Assembly (NCBI GenBank): GCA_013180625.2 | Contig: SNVD02000467.1 | Coordinates: 62,001 to 126,000 of the forward strand | Length of the DNA: 64,000 nucleotides | From: Boswellia sacra | Taxonomy: Eukaryota > Streptophyta > Magnoliopsida > Sapindales > Burseraceae | Reading direction: 5' to 3' | In this document: positions 1-9,235 of the stretch, piece after piece | How the letters are laid out: every line of letters starts with the position of its first letter | Position numbering within the stretch: position 1 is the first letter of the stretch | Translations under genes and position numbers: made by a program | Notes under the pieces: generated by a model | The model's database searches: none | The model's input: only the letters and a program-made list of their open reading frames with translations | Told to the model about the DNA's origin: nothing

Positions 1-312
1 ATATAGGCATATATATAATATATAACCAACGCATGCACCTCTCAAAAATCAAATTAACACAGCTACAGCTTTAAAATGAAATAAAATTTTCTGTAACATG
101 AAATTCATTGATAAGAAAATATGATGATATGTTACAGAACAAAATCTGATAGTGATTTGATTTCTAAAAATGAAAGAAATATTGGTGCCGAATGCTAATC
201 GATCTGTCGCCTCTTCCTTCCCACAAAAAGAACGACATGCATAAATCATGACTTGATGAGTCAATTACAAAGATCGAAAAGGTTGTTAAATAATACTGAA
301 TCGAAAAGATCA

Positions 313-1023
313 TCAAAAGACTACTTCATAGTCATAATTTGTGGAAAGGATATTAGTTTTCTTGTCCGTCCCCAAGCTATCAACAACCAAAGAGCAGTTT
401 ATTTTAACAAGAACTTCCCTCAATGGAAACGAGGATCCAAGCACAACCACAACGGGAGCTTTTACCAAAATGAGCAAAGGGATTCTCCCTGCCTTTTTGT
501 GTGCCATGAGCGTTTCTTGAAGCCCTGTGTTAAACTCCGTCTTCCCTTTCAACTCAATATTGATCATGGACACATTATTCGGGGGTTGATCAAAGGCTGG
601 AATCCTTCCGGAACATAGATTTTTGCCTGTGTAGGTCACGGTGATTGCGCTGTCTTTGCCATACTTGAACCCAATATGGTCATTGGGATTATCAGCCTTA
701 ACGGTCACAGCTATCTCAGCATTGAGGCCAAGATCAGGAAGCAAATTGAAAGCTTTGACGTCAAATTTCTCAAGTTTGTAATCAGGAACGTGGGGCTTGA
801 AAGTGGCGTAAAGAACATAAGCAAGGACGGTGAGAGCGATGATTAAGAAGAAGAGGCAGCAATAGCAACAACAAATACATTTCAAGAAACAATTTCCTCC
901 TGATCTGGGATGGTGTGGAGGATGTGGGTTGTGGTAGCGAGGGAGATTGCGCCGCTGGGGAGGGGGTATTAGATTTCCTGGGCTATCGTTTAGCATGACA
1001 TATTTTGGTGGGGGTGCAGACAT
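313..1023 (-). CDS. NDR1/HIN1-like (LEA_2 family) membrane protein
   Basis: Single-exon ORF of 236 residues starting at an ATG. The N-terminus (1-44) is rich in Pro and His. A Cys-rich stretch (about 45-56) runs into one strongly hydrophobic segment (about 57-73), which reads as a signal anchor. The rest forms an LEA_2/NHL-type extracellular beta domain with the family hallmark Asn-Pro-Asn at about 112-114, followed by an IGFKYG segment. NHL proteins sit in the plasma membrane with the C-terminal domain outside, and several take part in pathogen response or membrane-wall contact. That role is family knowledge; nothing here fixes the ligand. Length and layout match the family and the frame is open throughout, so I regard it as a functional gene. 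The exact NHL subgroup is not resolved. Confidence 0.9.
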   Translation of the reverse strand: MSAPPPKYVMLNDSPGNLIPPPQRRNLPRYHNPHPPHHPRSGGNCFLKCICCCYCCLFFLIIALTVLAYVLYATFKPHVPDYKLEKFDVKAFNLLPDLGLNAEIAVTVKADNPNDHIGFKYGKDSAITVTYTGKNLCSGRIPAFDQPPNNVSMINIELKGKTEFNTGLQETLMAHKKAGRIPLLILVKAPVVVVLGSSFPLREVLVKINCSLVVDSLGTDKKTNILSTNYDYEVVF

Positions 1024-1877
1024 GGTGTTAGTATGCCTGTACGTCGTCCCTTTTGTGGGCTTATTCCATCAAGGAAACTCAAGAAGAAAGAAAGGCTCTT
1101 CTTCTTCTTCTGCCCTTGAATCTTGGGAGACACCTAGAAGGAGAGAATGATGGGGGATACTTGTGATTTTTTTGCGTTGGTTACATTGTTTAAGGACCAT
1201 ATGTTACAATTTTGTGGACGACGTACAGCTCCATTAAGGGATCCCTTTGAGTCTGGCTTCCGCTGTCATTCATTACTCCGCTTCTTTTGGGTTCAAACTG
1301 ATTTCAACTCTTCATTTGATTTCTATTTTGGAATTACAAATTCCTTTTCGGTTTCTTTCTCAAGTTCTATATTTTTACCGGCAATTAATCATCCATTTAA
1401 TTTCGAGAACCAGAGAAGCTGAATTCTATATATATACATACCCCCAACACGTTTTCAGAACCTAAATATACATTTGTACGACTACATTAATGTCGAATAT
1501 CTTAAGAAATTAATTAATGAATGAAGTCTCTTAATTTGGAGCAATTTAATTAAGTAGAAAATAGAAAGCATAGCAATTTAATATACTATTATTTGTTAAT
1601 TATGTGGATCGAGGCCAATTTTTTTTCTAAATTATATATATTTACAAGGATGACATCTAATTAGAAGAACAAGAAAGTTGACTTGATGATAATATATGTA
1701 AAGAGCGACACGACATAATTAAGAGGTTCTCTTTAGTGTCTTCTACACCAAATCATCATCTTTCTTCACGCTGTATCTACTTTATTCACTTCAACTTATT
1801 TACAAGAAGAGAAAGATGAAAAAAAAAAAAAGAGTACCGTATTTATTATTTGATATATATATTGAAACTCAGAAAAT
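1024..1877. other. Upstream region of the NHL gene, no gene seen
   Basis: This stretch lies between the start of the minus-strand NHL gene and the end of the next minus-strand gene. It should hold the NHL promoter and 5' leader and the 3' flank of the small basic-protein gene. A CTT-rich tract sits near 1098-1115, within 100 bp of the NHL start, and an alternating TA tract near 1425-1438. Short open frames on the plus strand show no recognisable protein. Confidence 0.5.
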
Positions 1878-2285
1878 TCAGAAAAACTTCCTGACCAGTG
1901 ATGGAGAAGAGGCGGCTATGGCAGTTCTAGAATTGCAGGATCTTAAAGAATCCAAACGCATAAAGGCTACCACTGACACCATCACTGTCTTCACCTTAAC
2001 CACAGCCTTCTTCAGCTTCCCTGACTTGGAGTGTCCCAGCTGGTTTTCAATTGATGATAGCGTGTATGATTTGAGAAAGATTTGTCTTTGCCTAGCTCGG
2101 TTACGTCTGTAACTAAAAGACTTCACCATGCTATACGGCTCCTTTCTTCTCTTAGAAAAATTTCTCTGGTAGTGATGATCATAATCTTCATGACTACCCT
2201 TTCCGTGGTGTTGGTGATCTAGTGGCTCGTATCCATTGAACCTCCTGCTAAAGTTGCTGGTGGTGTTGCGGACAAGAGTGTTCAT
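1878..2285 (-). CDS. Small basic plant protein of unknown function
   Basis: Open frame of 135 residues from the ATG at 2285. A slightly longer reading from a GTG at 2297 is possible but less likely. The protein is rich in Arg, Lys and Ser with a His-rich patch near residues 22-40. The C-terminal half carries a Lys/Val-rich segment (KLKKAVVKVKTVMVSVVAF) followed by an Arg/Ser/Cys stretch. That arrangement resembles small uncharacterised plant proteins I have seen, but I cannot name a family. There is no signal peptide and no clear membrane helix. A TATA-like box lies about 60 bp upstream on the same strand, which supports a real transcription unit. Function unknown. Confidence 0.6.
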   Translation of the reverse strand: MNTLVRNTTSNFSRRFNGYEPLDHQHHGKGSHEDYDHHYQRNFSKRRKEPYSMVKSFSYRRNRARQRQIFLKSYTLSSIENQLGHSKSGKLKKAVVKVKTVMVSVVAFMRLDSLRSCNSRTAIAASSPSLVRKFF

Positions 2286-2346
2286 AGTTGCCCACACTCA
2301 CACTCAGAGAGAAATTGGATTAATGAAATATAAACAAATACTACTC

Positions 2347-2353
2347 TTTATAT
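2347..2353 (-). promoter_or_regulatory. Probable TATA box of the small basic-protein gene
   Basis: The minus strand reads ATATAAAG about 60 bp upstream of the ATG at 2285, a normal plant spacing for a TATA box with a short leader. This is inferred from position and sequence only. Confidence 0.45.
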
Positions 2354-2439
2354 GTCATCCCTGGCGGGCGCAAACAAAGGCAAGTATTTGTATATATCAA
2401 GTCAACTATTTAACAACCAAATGGCATTCTTTGTGAGGA

Positions 2440-3880
2440 AGTAATCTAATCTAGTTTAATTTCTCTCAAATAACAAAAATTAAAAATTAAAAAAACAAAA
2501 TCAATTTGTTTGGATTGCAGTACTGGTTAATTTGGATTTGGATTTGGATTTGTATTTGGAAGTATTAATACGATGAAGCAAATTTCTACTTAACAACAAT
2601 CAGTATAGAGTTTGCAGTAAAATCAAAACCGGGCAGTCAAGGTCATCAAATCAATTTAATTGGTTTTGTATTGATTTTTTGGGCTAGTTTGAAGCATCAT
2701 CAACCCGCCAGTCTAAGTAAGCAGATGGTGAAGAAAGATTGTACAAGTATTAAAGACAAGCCACTAAACCATAATTGACTTTTGACTAACAAATTAATCA
2801 TAGTCAGCATCTAATCAATTAAGCATCGCACCTACCACCACTATGAAAGGAACATCATGCATATTTTATATAGATATATAGAAACTGGAAATTTCAGAAG
2901 CCGGCAGATTTGACCAAGAACTATGTATGTGAAAACATATGTTAATGTTAACTGTTCACACTCCGCCAAATCAAGTACTTTTCACCAGGTTGTTAATTAA
3001 TTGCATTAAGTACTTGAATTAGTGGTTGATATTTATTCTTATTTATAAACCTGATCGGCAGTAATTTGATATATCAACCTATTCTACAGATAATACATGG
3101 GTGCTTACTTTTCATTATTGCAACTCTTTGTTCATTACATTTTAACAAATGATAATGACTGACTAATTAGAGATGAATGAACCATATAAGACATTTTTAA
3201 CAGATTATTATTAATGTTATCAATGAGCAGGGCGGTAATAATATAGAAATGGGGATACCTAATGTGTGAATTGAAATATATTCTTCAAAATTTATCTGTT
3301 TAGCAAGAATATGATCTAACTTATGTTTGTGAACTAACTAATCTTCTTTAATTAATAATTAATCAAAATTAACCAAGCTCAAAACATCTTTTGTACAAGT
3401 AGTTTATGTGCGAATCGATTCAAAGTCTAACAAACCAACGACTATGTTCGTGTAGACGAATACAATAATACTCACCAGAATACATGTTAACTTTATTGAA
3501 TCGTTGCAAACGTCTGTTTGAAAACAATAAATATTTTTACATTTTATTAATATTATTTGAACTCCATTGACGTTTTCTTGGTCATAAATTACCTCGTTTT
3601 TAATTTTATGTTTTCTAGATGTTCATCTTTTAATAATATATAAGCCGTGGTCGATAGAATGTGACCTTTTCTTTAAAATAAATAAATAAATAAATCAAAA
3701 TGCTACAAATTGACAATAGAGCAGAGAGAGAGTACCATCTCATTCCTCGATGCATTTGCATATATGCGGCATAAACATTGATTTTGATTAATGAAGTTGG
3801 TGCAACGTAGCCTGACTGCCTAGCTGATATTGAGATATTTAAGAGTATCTTTAATATCGTCAAATTGTATTTTGATTAGC
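2440..3880. other. AT-rich intergenic DNA, no gene recognised
   Basis: This span has no long open frame and no protein resemblance. It contains a run of GGATTT-type hexamer repeats near 2528-2555. It ends at the putative target site TAAA (3881-3884) of the Gag-protease retroelement. Confidence 0.5.
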
Positions 3881-4130
3881 TAAATGTCACGACCTTATTG
3901 TTTCACCGCTTAGACCGTGCGGCCTTAGGCGCTCAATGACCCAAACTTGCACCTAAGTAAGCCTTCGAACCCTTGTCAATATCAAGCAAGATCAAAGGAA
4001 GCAAGAGAGAGTTAGGAAATGTATAAGTGTTATTACTTTATAAGGCAATTGTACAAGAGAGGTGTGTAAGGAAGTGTGTTGGTGAAACTCTCAAGGAGAG
4101 GACTTGTTGCCTACAAATGATGGCTCATCC

Positions 4131-4140
4131 CTATTTATAG
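4131..4140 (-). promoter_or_regulatory. LTR TATA box (3' LTR copy)
   Basis: The minus strand reads CTATAAATAG, and the same box occurs at 6879-6888 in the 5' LTR. It lies about 170 bp downstream of the decamer array in the element's direction, the expected place for the U3 core promoter. Confidence 0.7.
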
Positions 4141-4309
4141 AAGAGCACCTCCTCAACATGTGGCTAGGAATACGCCACTTGTCTACACCTGATTTATCCT
4201 CTAGAAGCATCTTTAGATATTTTACAAGGCCTAGAAATATCTAGCTAGAAATATCTACTAGGCTCCAGACGTTTCTAGAGAACCCTAGACACTAGAGAAC
4301 TCTACGGTC

Positions 4310-4500
4310 TTCTAGAAGCTTCCGAAGTCTTCCACGCTCTTCCATCACCTTCCAGAACCTTCCAGAGTCTTCTAGGATCTTCTAGGGCCTTCTTCATGTC
4401 TTCTACACGTTTCTGGAGCTTTCTAGAGCCTTCCGGAGTATTCTAGAAGTGTCCGGAACATCCTGGAGCGTCCTGGAACCTTCTAGAAACTTCCGGAACG
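4310..4500. repeat. Tandem 10 bp array of heat-shock-element-like units in LTR
   Basis: About 19 consecutive decamers of the form TTCnnGAAnn keep 10 bp register, with one extra base at 4400 that the other LTR lacks. The units at 4310, 4350, 4441, 4481 and 4491 contain both TTC and GAA at the right spacing. From 4476 to 4498 five GAA/TTC units alternate without a break. CTAGA-containing decamers continue in weaker form back to about 4200. The 5' LTR carries the same array at about 7058-7247. Alternating nGAAn units are the binding site of plant heat-shock factors; that this array works as one is inference. Confidence 0.85.
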
Positions 4501-4568
4501 TCACGCCCAATTCATGCGCCTTTGAATTTCTCTCAACACGAGGATCCAAACTTACTATAACACTTGCC

Positions 4569-6551
4569 CTAAAATCCCAATCCTTCGTGTGCTTCGGTGC
4601 AAGGTTGGCGCAAAACCATGCGCGTATCACGCGGGGCGTGACATCCTTCCCCACCCGATTTCGCGACGCCCTCGTCGCGTCTTCGAGGATGCACCATCGG
4701 TTGCGAGCAAGCGGTCTTTCCTCCTTGTCGCCGCTTCCTCCTCGCATGCTTACGTTGCCTTTTGGTTGCCTTCGCCTGTGTACCCATGTACTTGGCAACT
4801 CCATTCGCCATCTTGCCTCCCTCCATGTAGCCTTCCTCTATGCGTACTCCTTCACCATCCTCTTGTAATTGCATCACCCCTAGATGCATGATGTTGGAGC
4901 TTGGCGTGGCTACAGTGGAAAGCATGCATGGACCATCCGAGATGCAAACCGCATTGCATCGAGGCCATATCATCACATCATAGCGCCTCAAAAAGTCCAT
5001 GCCTAACACCACATTTGAAGTATTCAAGGGAGCTGCGGAGAGATCAACCTTACCTCTCCAAGGACCCAATTGCAGCTCAACCCCACGAGCGACTCCATCA
5101 AGGGGTATGGCTTCCGCATTCGCCGCCTTGATCCGTGCTTGCCCCTTCTCGAGTTGAAGGCCTGACCTCTTGGCCTCGCTAGTACCAATGAAGTTATGCG
5201 TGGCACCCGTATCGACCAACACCCTTGTGGTCTTACCATTGATGCGTGCCTCCAAGTGCATCAATGATTGGTCTAATGGCTTGGGAGGTGCAGAGGTTTG
5301 TGTTAAGGAATTGAGGACTTGCATAGCACCCATACGTGCCGGCTCTTGTGTGTCCTCACGTTCCTGGAGCATAGCATTCAACGTGTGCCTCTTTGGGCAA
5401 TCCCGTGCCCAATGTGGACCATCACACAATAAGCACTTCAAGTTGGGCGATAACTGCTTCTTGTGGTTCCTCCTACAATGGTCATCACGTCTCCTATTTC
5501 TACCATTGTGAGGACGTTGATGACGTAGGGATCTATCCTCTTCTTCACTACTATCATGGTCATAGGGAGTTTCAATGTGTCTCGAAGACTCACCTTTATG
5601 GTAGTCGACAAGCGTCTCCGCAACGGTGAGTGTAGTAGCGACGTCCTTCACTCCCTGCCTTTGCAACTCTTGGTACACCCATGGTTGCAAGCCATCCATG
5701 AAGTTAAAGAGAAGATCTGTCTCGCTCATGTCATTGATTTGGAGCACCAACCCCGAAAATTCCTCCACATACTCACAAATTGAACGCGTATGCCTCAACT
5801 CCTTCATGCACTTCCTTGCATCAAAAGACACATTCTCTGGATAGAATTGGCATTTCAACTCCTTCTGTAGATCCGCCCATGTGTCTATGACGCACACGCC
5901 ATTCCTAACCTCTCCATACTTTCGACGCCACCAACTAGCTGCAAGATCCGTGAGATAAAGGGTTGCGGTGTTTACCTTGGCCCTCTCATCTTGGATCCCC
6001 AATGCGTCGAAATACCTGTCCATGTGCCAGAGGAAGTTATCCAATTCCTTGGCATCCCTTTTGCCACTATACTCTTTAGGTTTGGGTGCCTCTATCCGCG
6101 AAATAGCAAGTGTGGGTGTCGCTACCGCAGCGCCACTCGCTACCGACCTCTTGAGCATGGCTACCTCAGCCTTTGTCTCACCTAATCCCGTACTCAGTTC
6201 TTCTACTTGAGTTTGGACCTTGGCCAAGACTTCCAGCACTCTTGCTTGGAAAGCATGAACCTCCTGACGTAGCGCTTCGGTGGCGGTCTCGGAACTTTGC
6301 ATGAATTCCTTAAGCTCATTACCTTGGTTTTTTATCTTGCCATTGAGCTCCTCCACGCTTTGCTCCATGCCTTGCTCTAGCCTATCTAGCCTCTCTAGCG
6401 TATTGGCCATGGCTAGCTCCACCTTGACCATCCGAGTCTCCATAGCGTTCATGACGTCACGAGACTTCTCTTGGCCACGAGTCTTCTTCCCTCCAACGGG
6501 AGCTTCCCCACGCCCCCTACTTTCCTCACTCACGACCGGAATCTCTGCCAT
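4569..6551 (-). CDS. Gag-aspartic protease polyprotein of a non-autonomous gypsy-type element
   Basis: Uninterrupted ORF of 660 residues from an ATG 81 bp inside the 5' LTR boundary. Residues about 36-138 form a long heptad-rich coiled coil. Residues about 155-320 match the retrotransposon Gag domain (tryptophan pair at 207-208, then FYPENVSFDARKCMKEL). An acidic then Arg/His-rich linker leads to a zinc knuckle at 373-385 spaced CX2CX3HX4C, one residue shorter than the usual CX2CX4HX4C. The retropepsin domain shows the catalytic DTGA at 447-450 and the flap-side VLGMDF at 515-520. The frame then continues without any reverse-transcriptase motif and its last 25 or so codons lie in the 3' LTR. 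The intact frame suggests recent selection or youth. It would make virus-like-particle protein and self-process, but not reverse-transcribe. Confidence 0.9.
   Translation of the reverse strand: MAEIPVVSEESRGRGEAPVGGKKTRGQEKSRDVMNAMETRMVKVELAMANTLERLDRLEQGMEQSVEELNGKIKNQGNELKEFMQSSETATEALRQEVHAFQARVLEVLAKVQTQVEELSTGLGETKAEVAMLKRSVASGAAVATPTLAISRIEAPKPKEYSGKRDAKELDNFLWHMDRYFDALGIQDERAKVNTATLYLTDLAASWWRRKYGEVRNGVCVIDTWADLQKELKCQFYPENVSFDARKCMKELRHTRSICEYVEEFSGLVLQINDMSETDLLFNFMDGLQPWVYQELQRQGVKDVATTLTVAETLVDYHKGESSRHIETPYDHDSSEEEDRSLRHQRPHNGRNRRRDDHCRRNHKKQLSPNLKCLLCDGPHWARDCPKRHTLNAMLQEREDTQEPARMGAMQVLNSLTQTSAPPKPLDQSLMHLEARINGKTTRVLVDTGATHNFIGTSEAKRSGLQLEKGQARIKAANAEAIPLDGVARGVELQLGPWRGKVDLSAAPLNTSNVVLGMDFLRRYDVMIWPRCNAVCISDGPCMLSTVATPSSNIMHLGVMQLQEDGEGVRIEEGYMEGGKMANGVAKYMGTQAKATKRQRKHARRKRRQGGKTACSQPMVHPRRRDEGVAKSGGEGCHAPRDTRMVLRQPCTEAHEGLGF
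4644..4657 (-). other. Polypurine tract
   Basis: The minus strand reads CGGGTGGGGAAGGA directly before the 3' LTR, the usual plus-strand primer of LTR retroelements. Confidence 0.75.
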
Positions 6552-6617
6552 CGTGTCACCCCAAACTCGTTCTCAACACCCCACAATTGAACCTCAACTA
6601 AACCTCGGTCAAACCTC

Positions 6618-6630
6618 GGCTCTGATACCA
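6618..6630 (-). other. Primer binding site for initiator tRNA-Met
   Basis: TGGTATCAGAGCC on the minus strand, two bases inside the 5' LTR. It is complementary to the 3' end of plant initiator tRNA-Met, the commonest primer of plant LTR elements. Confidence 0.88.
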
Positions 6631-6632
6631 AC

Positions 6633-7388
6633 TGTCACGGCTTTATTGTTTCACCGCTTAGACCGTGCGGCCTTAGGCGCTTAATGACCCGAACTTGCAC
6701 CTAAGTAAGCCTTCGAACCCTTGTCAATACCCAGCAAGATCAAAGGAAGCAAGAGAGAGTTAGGAAATGTATAAGTGTTATTACTTTATAAGGCAATTGT
6801 ACAAGAGAGGTGTGTAAGGAAGTGTGTTGGTGAAACTCTCAAGGAGAGGACTTGTTGCCTACAAATGAGGGCTCACCCCTATTTATAGAGGAGCACCTCC
6901 TCAACATGTGGCTAGGAATACGCCACTTGTCTTCACCTCATTTATTCTCTAGAAGCATCCTTAGATATTTTACAAGGCCTAGAAATATCTAGCTAGAAAT
7001 ATCTACTAGGCTCCAGACGTTTCTAGAGAACCCTAGACACTAGAGAACTCTACGGTCTTCTAGAAGCTTCCGAAGTCTTCCACGCTCTTCCATCACCTTC
7101 CAAAACCTTCCAGAGTCTTCTAGGATCTTCTAGGGCCTTCTCATGTCTTCTACACGTTTCTGGAGCTTTCTAGAGCCTTCCGGAGTATTCTAGAAGTGTC
7201 TGGAACATCCTGGAGCGTTCTGAAACCTTCTAGAAACTTCCAGAACGTCACGCCCAATTCATGCGCCTTTGAATTCCTCTCAACACGAGGATCCAAACTT
7301 ACTATAACACTTGCCCTAAAATCCCAATCCTTCGTGTGCTTCGGTGCAAGGTTGGCGCAAAACCATGCGCGTATCACGCGGGGCGTGA
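6633..7388 (-). repeat. 5' LTR of the Gag-protease element (756 bp)
   Basis: Direct copy of 3885-4643 with roughly twenty scattered differences. It keeps the TATA box (6879-6888) and the decamer array, including four perfect alternating TTC/GAA units at 7228-7245. Its outer end stops at CGTGA where the other copy has CGTGACA, so the terminal bases have changed. This is the promoter-bearing copy for the element's transcript. Confidence 0.9.
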
Positions 7389-8594
7389 ATAAAGCTGTAC
7401 ATTTCTTATTTATTTTCCAGTTAATTTAACTAGCATTAATTAAAGTTATCTGCACAAAAGTAAAATTCAATTCAAAATTTTTTAACTCTTTTGAATAATT
7501 GGCTTAGTCATTTAGTCAGACTTATTTATGTAATTATATAAAGATATGTATCTAATCTAAAATAAATCATAAACAATGTTACATATATAAATAAAGTAAT
7601 ACTAAATTTATAATATTTATATAATGTAAATTGTATAATATGACGTGATAGTCTATATGACGAAAATCCACTGAAGAAATAAAAAATGGATGAGGGAGGT
7701 TATATCTGTAATAGAAATTTGTCATTTAACTATCACCTTATATTGTAGAGTTTATATTATATGAATGTTGTAAATTTAGCATTATTGATATGAATATATA
7801 TTGCATACAAACTCTCATTGGACATAAAAATTTGCATGACCCTTTTATTGACATATAATTTATCTTCATACATTGTTGATATTGTTGATGCTTTATTAAA
7901 TGATAAATGGATTTATGTAAAACTTTTTACTTATATATATAAATAACTAACATTAATGATTTTCTTTTCATTTTTTTTAACTATTAAATATCTCTTTCTT
8001 ATTTATTCTAATTTAAATGGACCCATCATGTTATATATAATTTGTTTTCGATTTGGTAAAGTTTGTCTTAAGCCTTAGTAGTGTCCTCCATTAATTGAGA
8101 GATGACGCTCTGGACAACTCATCTGATCAGTTGGCCAATACTTTGTAGGACTTAATTTCTGTAAAATTTAGTAGGAGAGAAATATTATAAAGCGTCCCAA
8201 TATTGAAGCATTTATACTTAAAGAGCTTCAAGTGGTCCAAAAGGTCCAAGAATAAGGACCAGAAAACATTGATGGCAATCACATTAGACCCACATAGCAC
8301 TATAAAATTTAATCGAAAAAATCATTAATAATGTGGACTTGCACAGTTATGGCTCTGTGTACTTGGCATACTCTCTAGTCAGAGTTCACGTAAAAGGAAG
8401 CACTTGAATTCAGTAATTTCTTTCAATCGATCATCATTTCATCCATTCTTCCCCTGCAACAACAAAGACGCAAAGGCCAGTCCTGTGAGCAATCTCCTTA
8501 TGCACCCTCTTTCATGTGACCTTCTCTTATCACATTCCATCCTTCACACTCTTGCCTGTGATTTGCTTCAATACCATCCTCTTCTCGCCACCTC
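7389..8594. other. AT-rich intergenic DNA and EPF1-like promoter
   Basis: No gene is seen. The left part is strongly AT-rich. The right 500 bp lie upstream of the EPF1-like gene and should contain its promoter. Confidence 0.5.
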
Positions 8595-8602
8595 TTTATA
8601 TA
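8595..8602 (+). promoter_or_regulatory. Probable TATA box of the EPF1-like gene
   Basis: TTTATATA lies about 125 bp upstream of the start codon at 8726, followed by a GA-rich leader (AAGAAGAAG repeats), which is typical of a plant 5' UTR. Confidence 0.5.
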
Positions 8603-8725
8603 CTCATCCACTTCCTCACACTTCCAATCACTTTCAGCCTCAAATTTTCTATACTATATTTTCAGCTCAACGAAAGCAAAGAGAAGGACAAGAAGACGAA
8701 GAAGAAGAAGAATAGATCAAAAAGC

Positions 8726-9235
8726 ATGAAGGGTTCTGTGTGGTTTGCTGTACTAGTCATAATTGCAATTATTTTTCTTCCTTCCGTAATGTCTGCGAGG
8801 CACATTGGCCGGCCGCACAATCGTATGCTTCACTGTCCGTCTCTTATAAATAAGCTATTTCTATATATTAACATGCATTTTTTGAGCTGAACTTCTGATG
8901 CTTTTCTGGCTTGCTTTCGTCATGGCTAATTATTGATATTCTTATATTAAACAGATCATGGTCATCGTCGTACTCTGCAGCCTGGAACAAAAGATGAAAT
9001 ATCGGTCACAAAGGCCAAGTTCTATTGGGAAAGACTGCCAGTGATGAAGCGGAAGGGAGCCGAGACACTCCAAATTGCAGGGTCGAGTTTGCCCGATTGT
9101 TCCCATGCTTGCGGGTCATGCTCACCATGCAGACTAGTTATGGTGAGCTTTGTGTGCGCATCACTTGAAGAAGCTGAGACGTGTCCTATGGCTTACAAGT
9201 GTATGTGTAATAACAAGTCTTATCCTGTCCCATGA
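8726..9235 (+). CDS. EPF1: EPIDERMAL PATTERNING FACTOR 1-like secreted peptide precursor
   Basis: Two exons, 8726-8822 and 8955-9235, joined by a GT-AG intron of 132 bp that keeps frame. The product is 125 residues. Residues 1-23 are a hydrophobic signal peptide ending near VMSA, and a basic propeptide follows. The C-terminal domain has eight cysteines in the EPF pattern, including SLPDCSHACGSCSPC and ending NNKSYPVP. That C-terminus is almost the same as I know for Arabidopsis EPF1, hence the symbol. EPF1 is cleaved in the apoplast and binds ERECTA-family receptors with TMM to enforce one-cell spacing and limit guard-cell lineage divisions. Those functions are family knowledge. All cysteines are present and splice sites are canonical, so I expect a working gene. 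EPF2 is the next closest possibility. Confidence 0.92.

Larger units (their letters stand above)
3885..4643 (-). repeat. 3' LTR of the Gag-protease element (759 bp)
   Basis: In plus coordinates it begins TGTCACG and ends CGTGACA, a perfect 7 bp terminal inverted repeat that includes the canonical TG...CA. On the element's strand, U3 spans 4643 down to about 4140, with the decamer array at 4500-4310. A TATA box at 4140-4131 follows, then R/U5 to 3885. The last codons of the Gag-protease frame run about 75 bp into this LTR. Confidence 0.92.
3885..7388 (-). mobile_element. Complete LTR retroelement encoding only Gag and protease
   Basis: Two direct LTRs (3885-4643 and 6633-7388) flank a 2 kb interior read on the minus strand. 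The primer binding site next to the 5' LTR (6618-6630) reads TGGTATCAGAGCC on the minus strand, matching the 3' end of initiator tRNA-Met. A polypurine tract lies directly before the 3' LTR (4644-4657). The interior codes for Gag with a zinc knuckle plus an aspartic protease; no reverse transcriptase, RNase H or integrase is present and there is no room for them. It is therefore a non-autonomous element, like the TR-GAG class but keeping protease, and must depend on a gypsy-type partner. By hand alignment the LTRs are about 97% identical, which suggests a fairly recent insertion. TAAA flanks both sides as a partial target duplication; the outer end of the 5' LTR has lost its terminal bases. 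Confidence 0.9.

Noticed and set aside
4449..6684. Several plus-strand open frames across the retroelement
   Set aside because: They are antisense to the Gag-protease ORF and LTRs, with no domain, and repeat in both LTRs.
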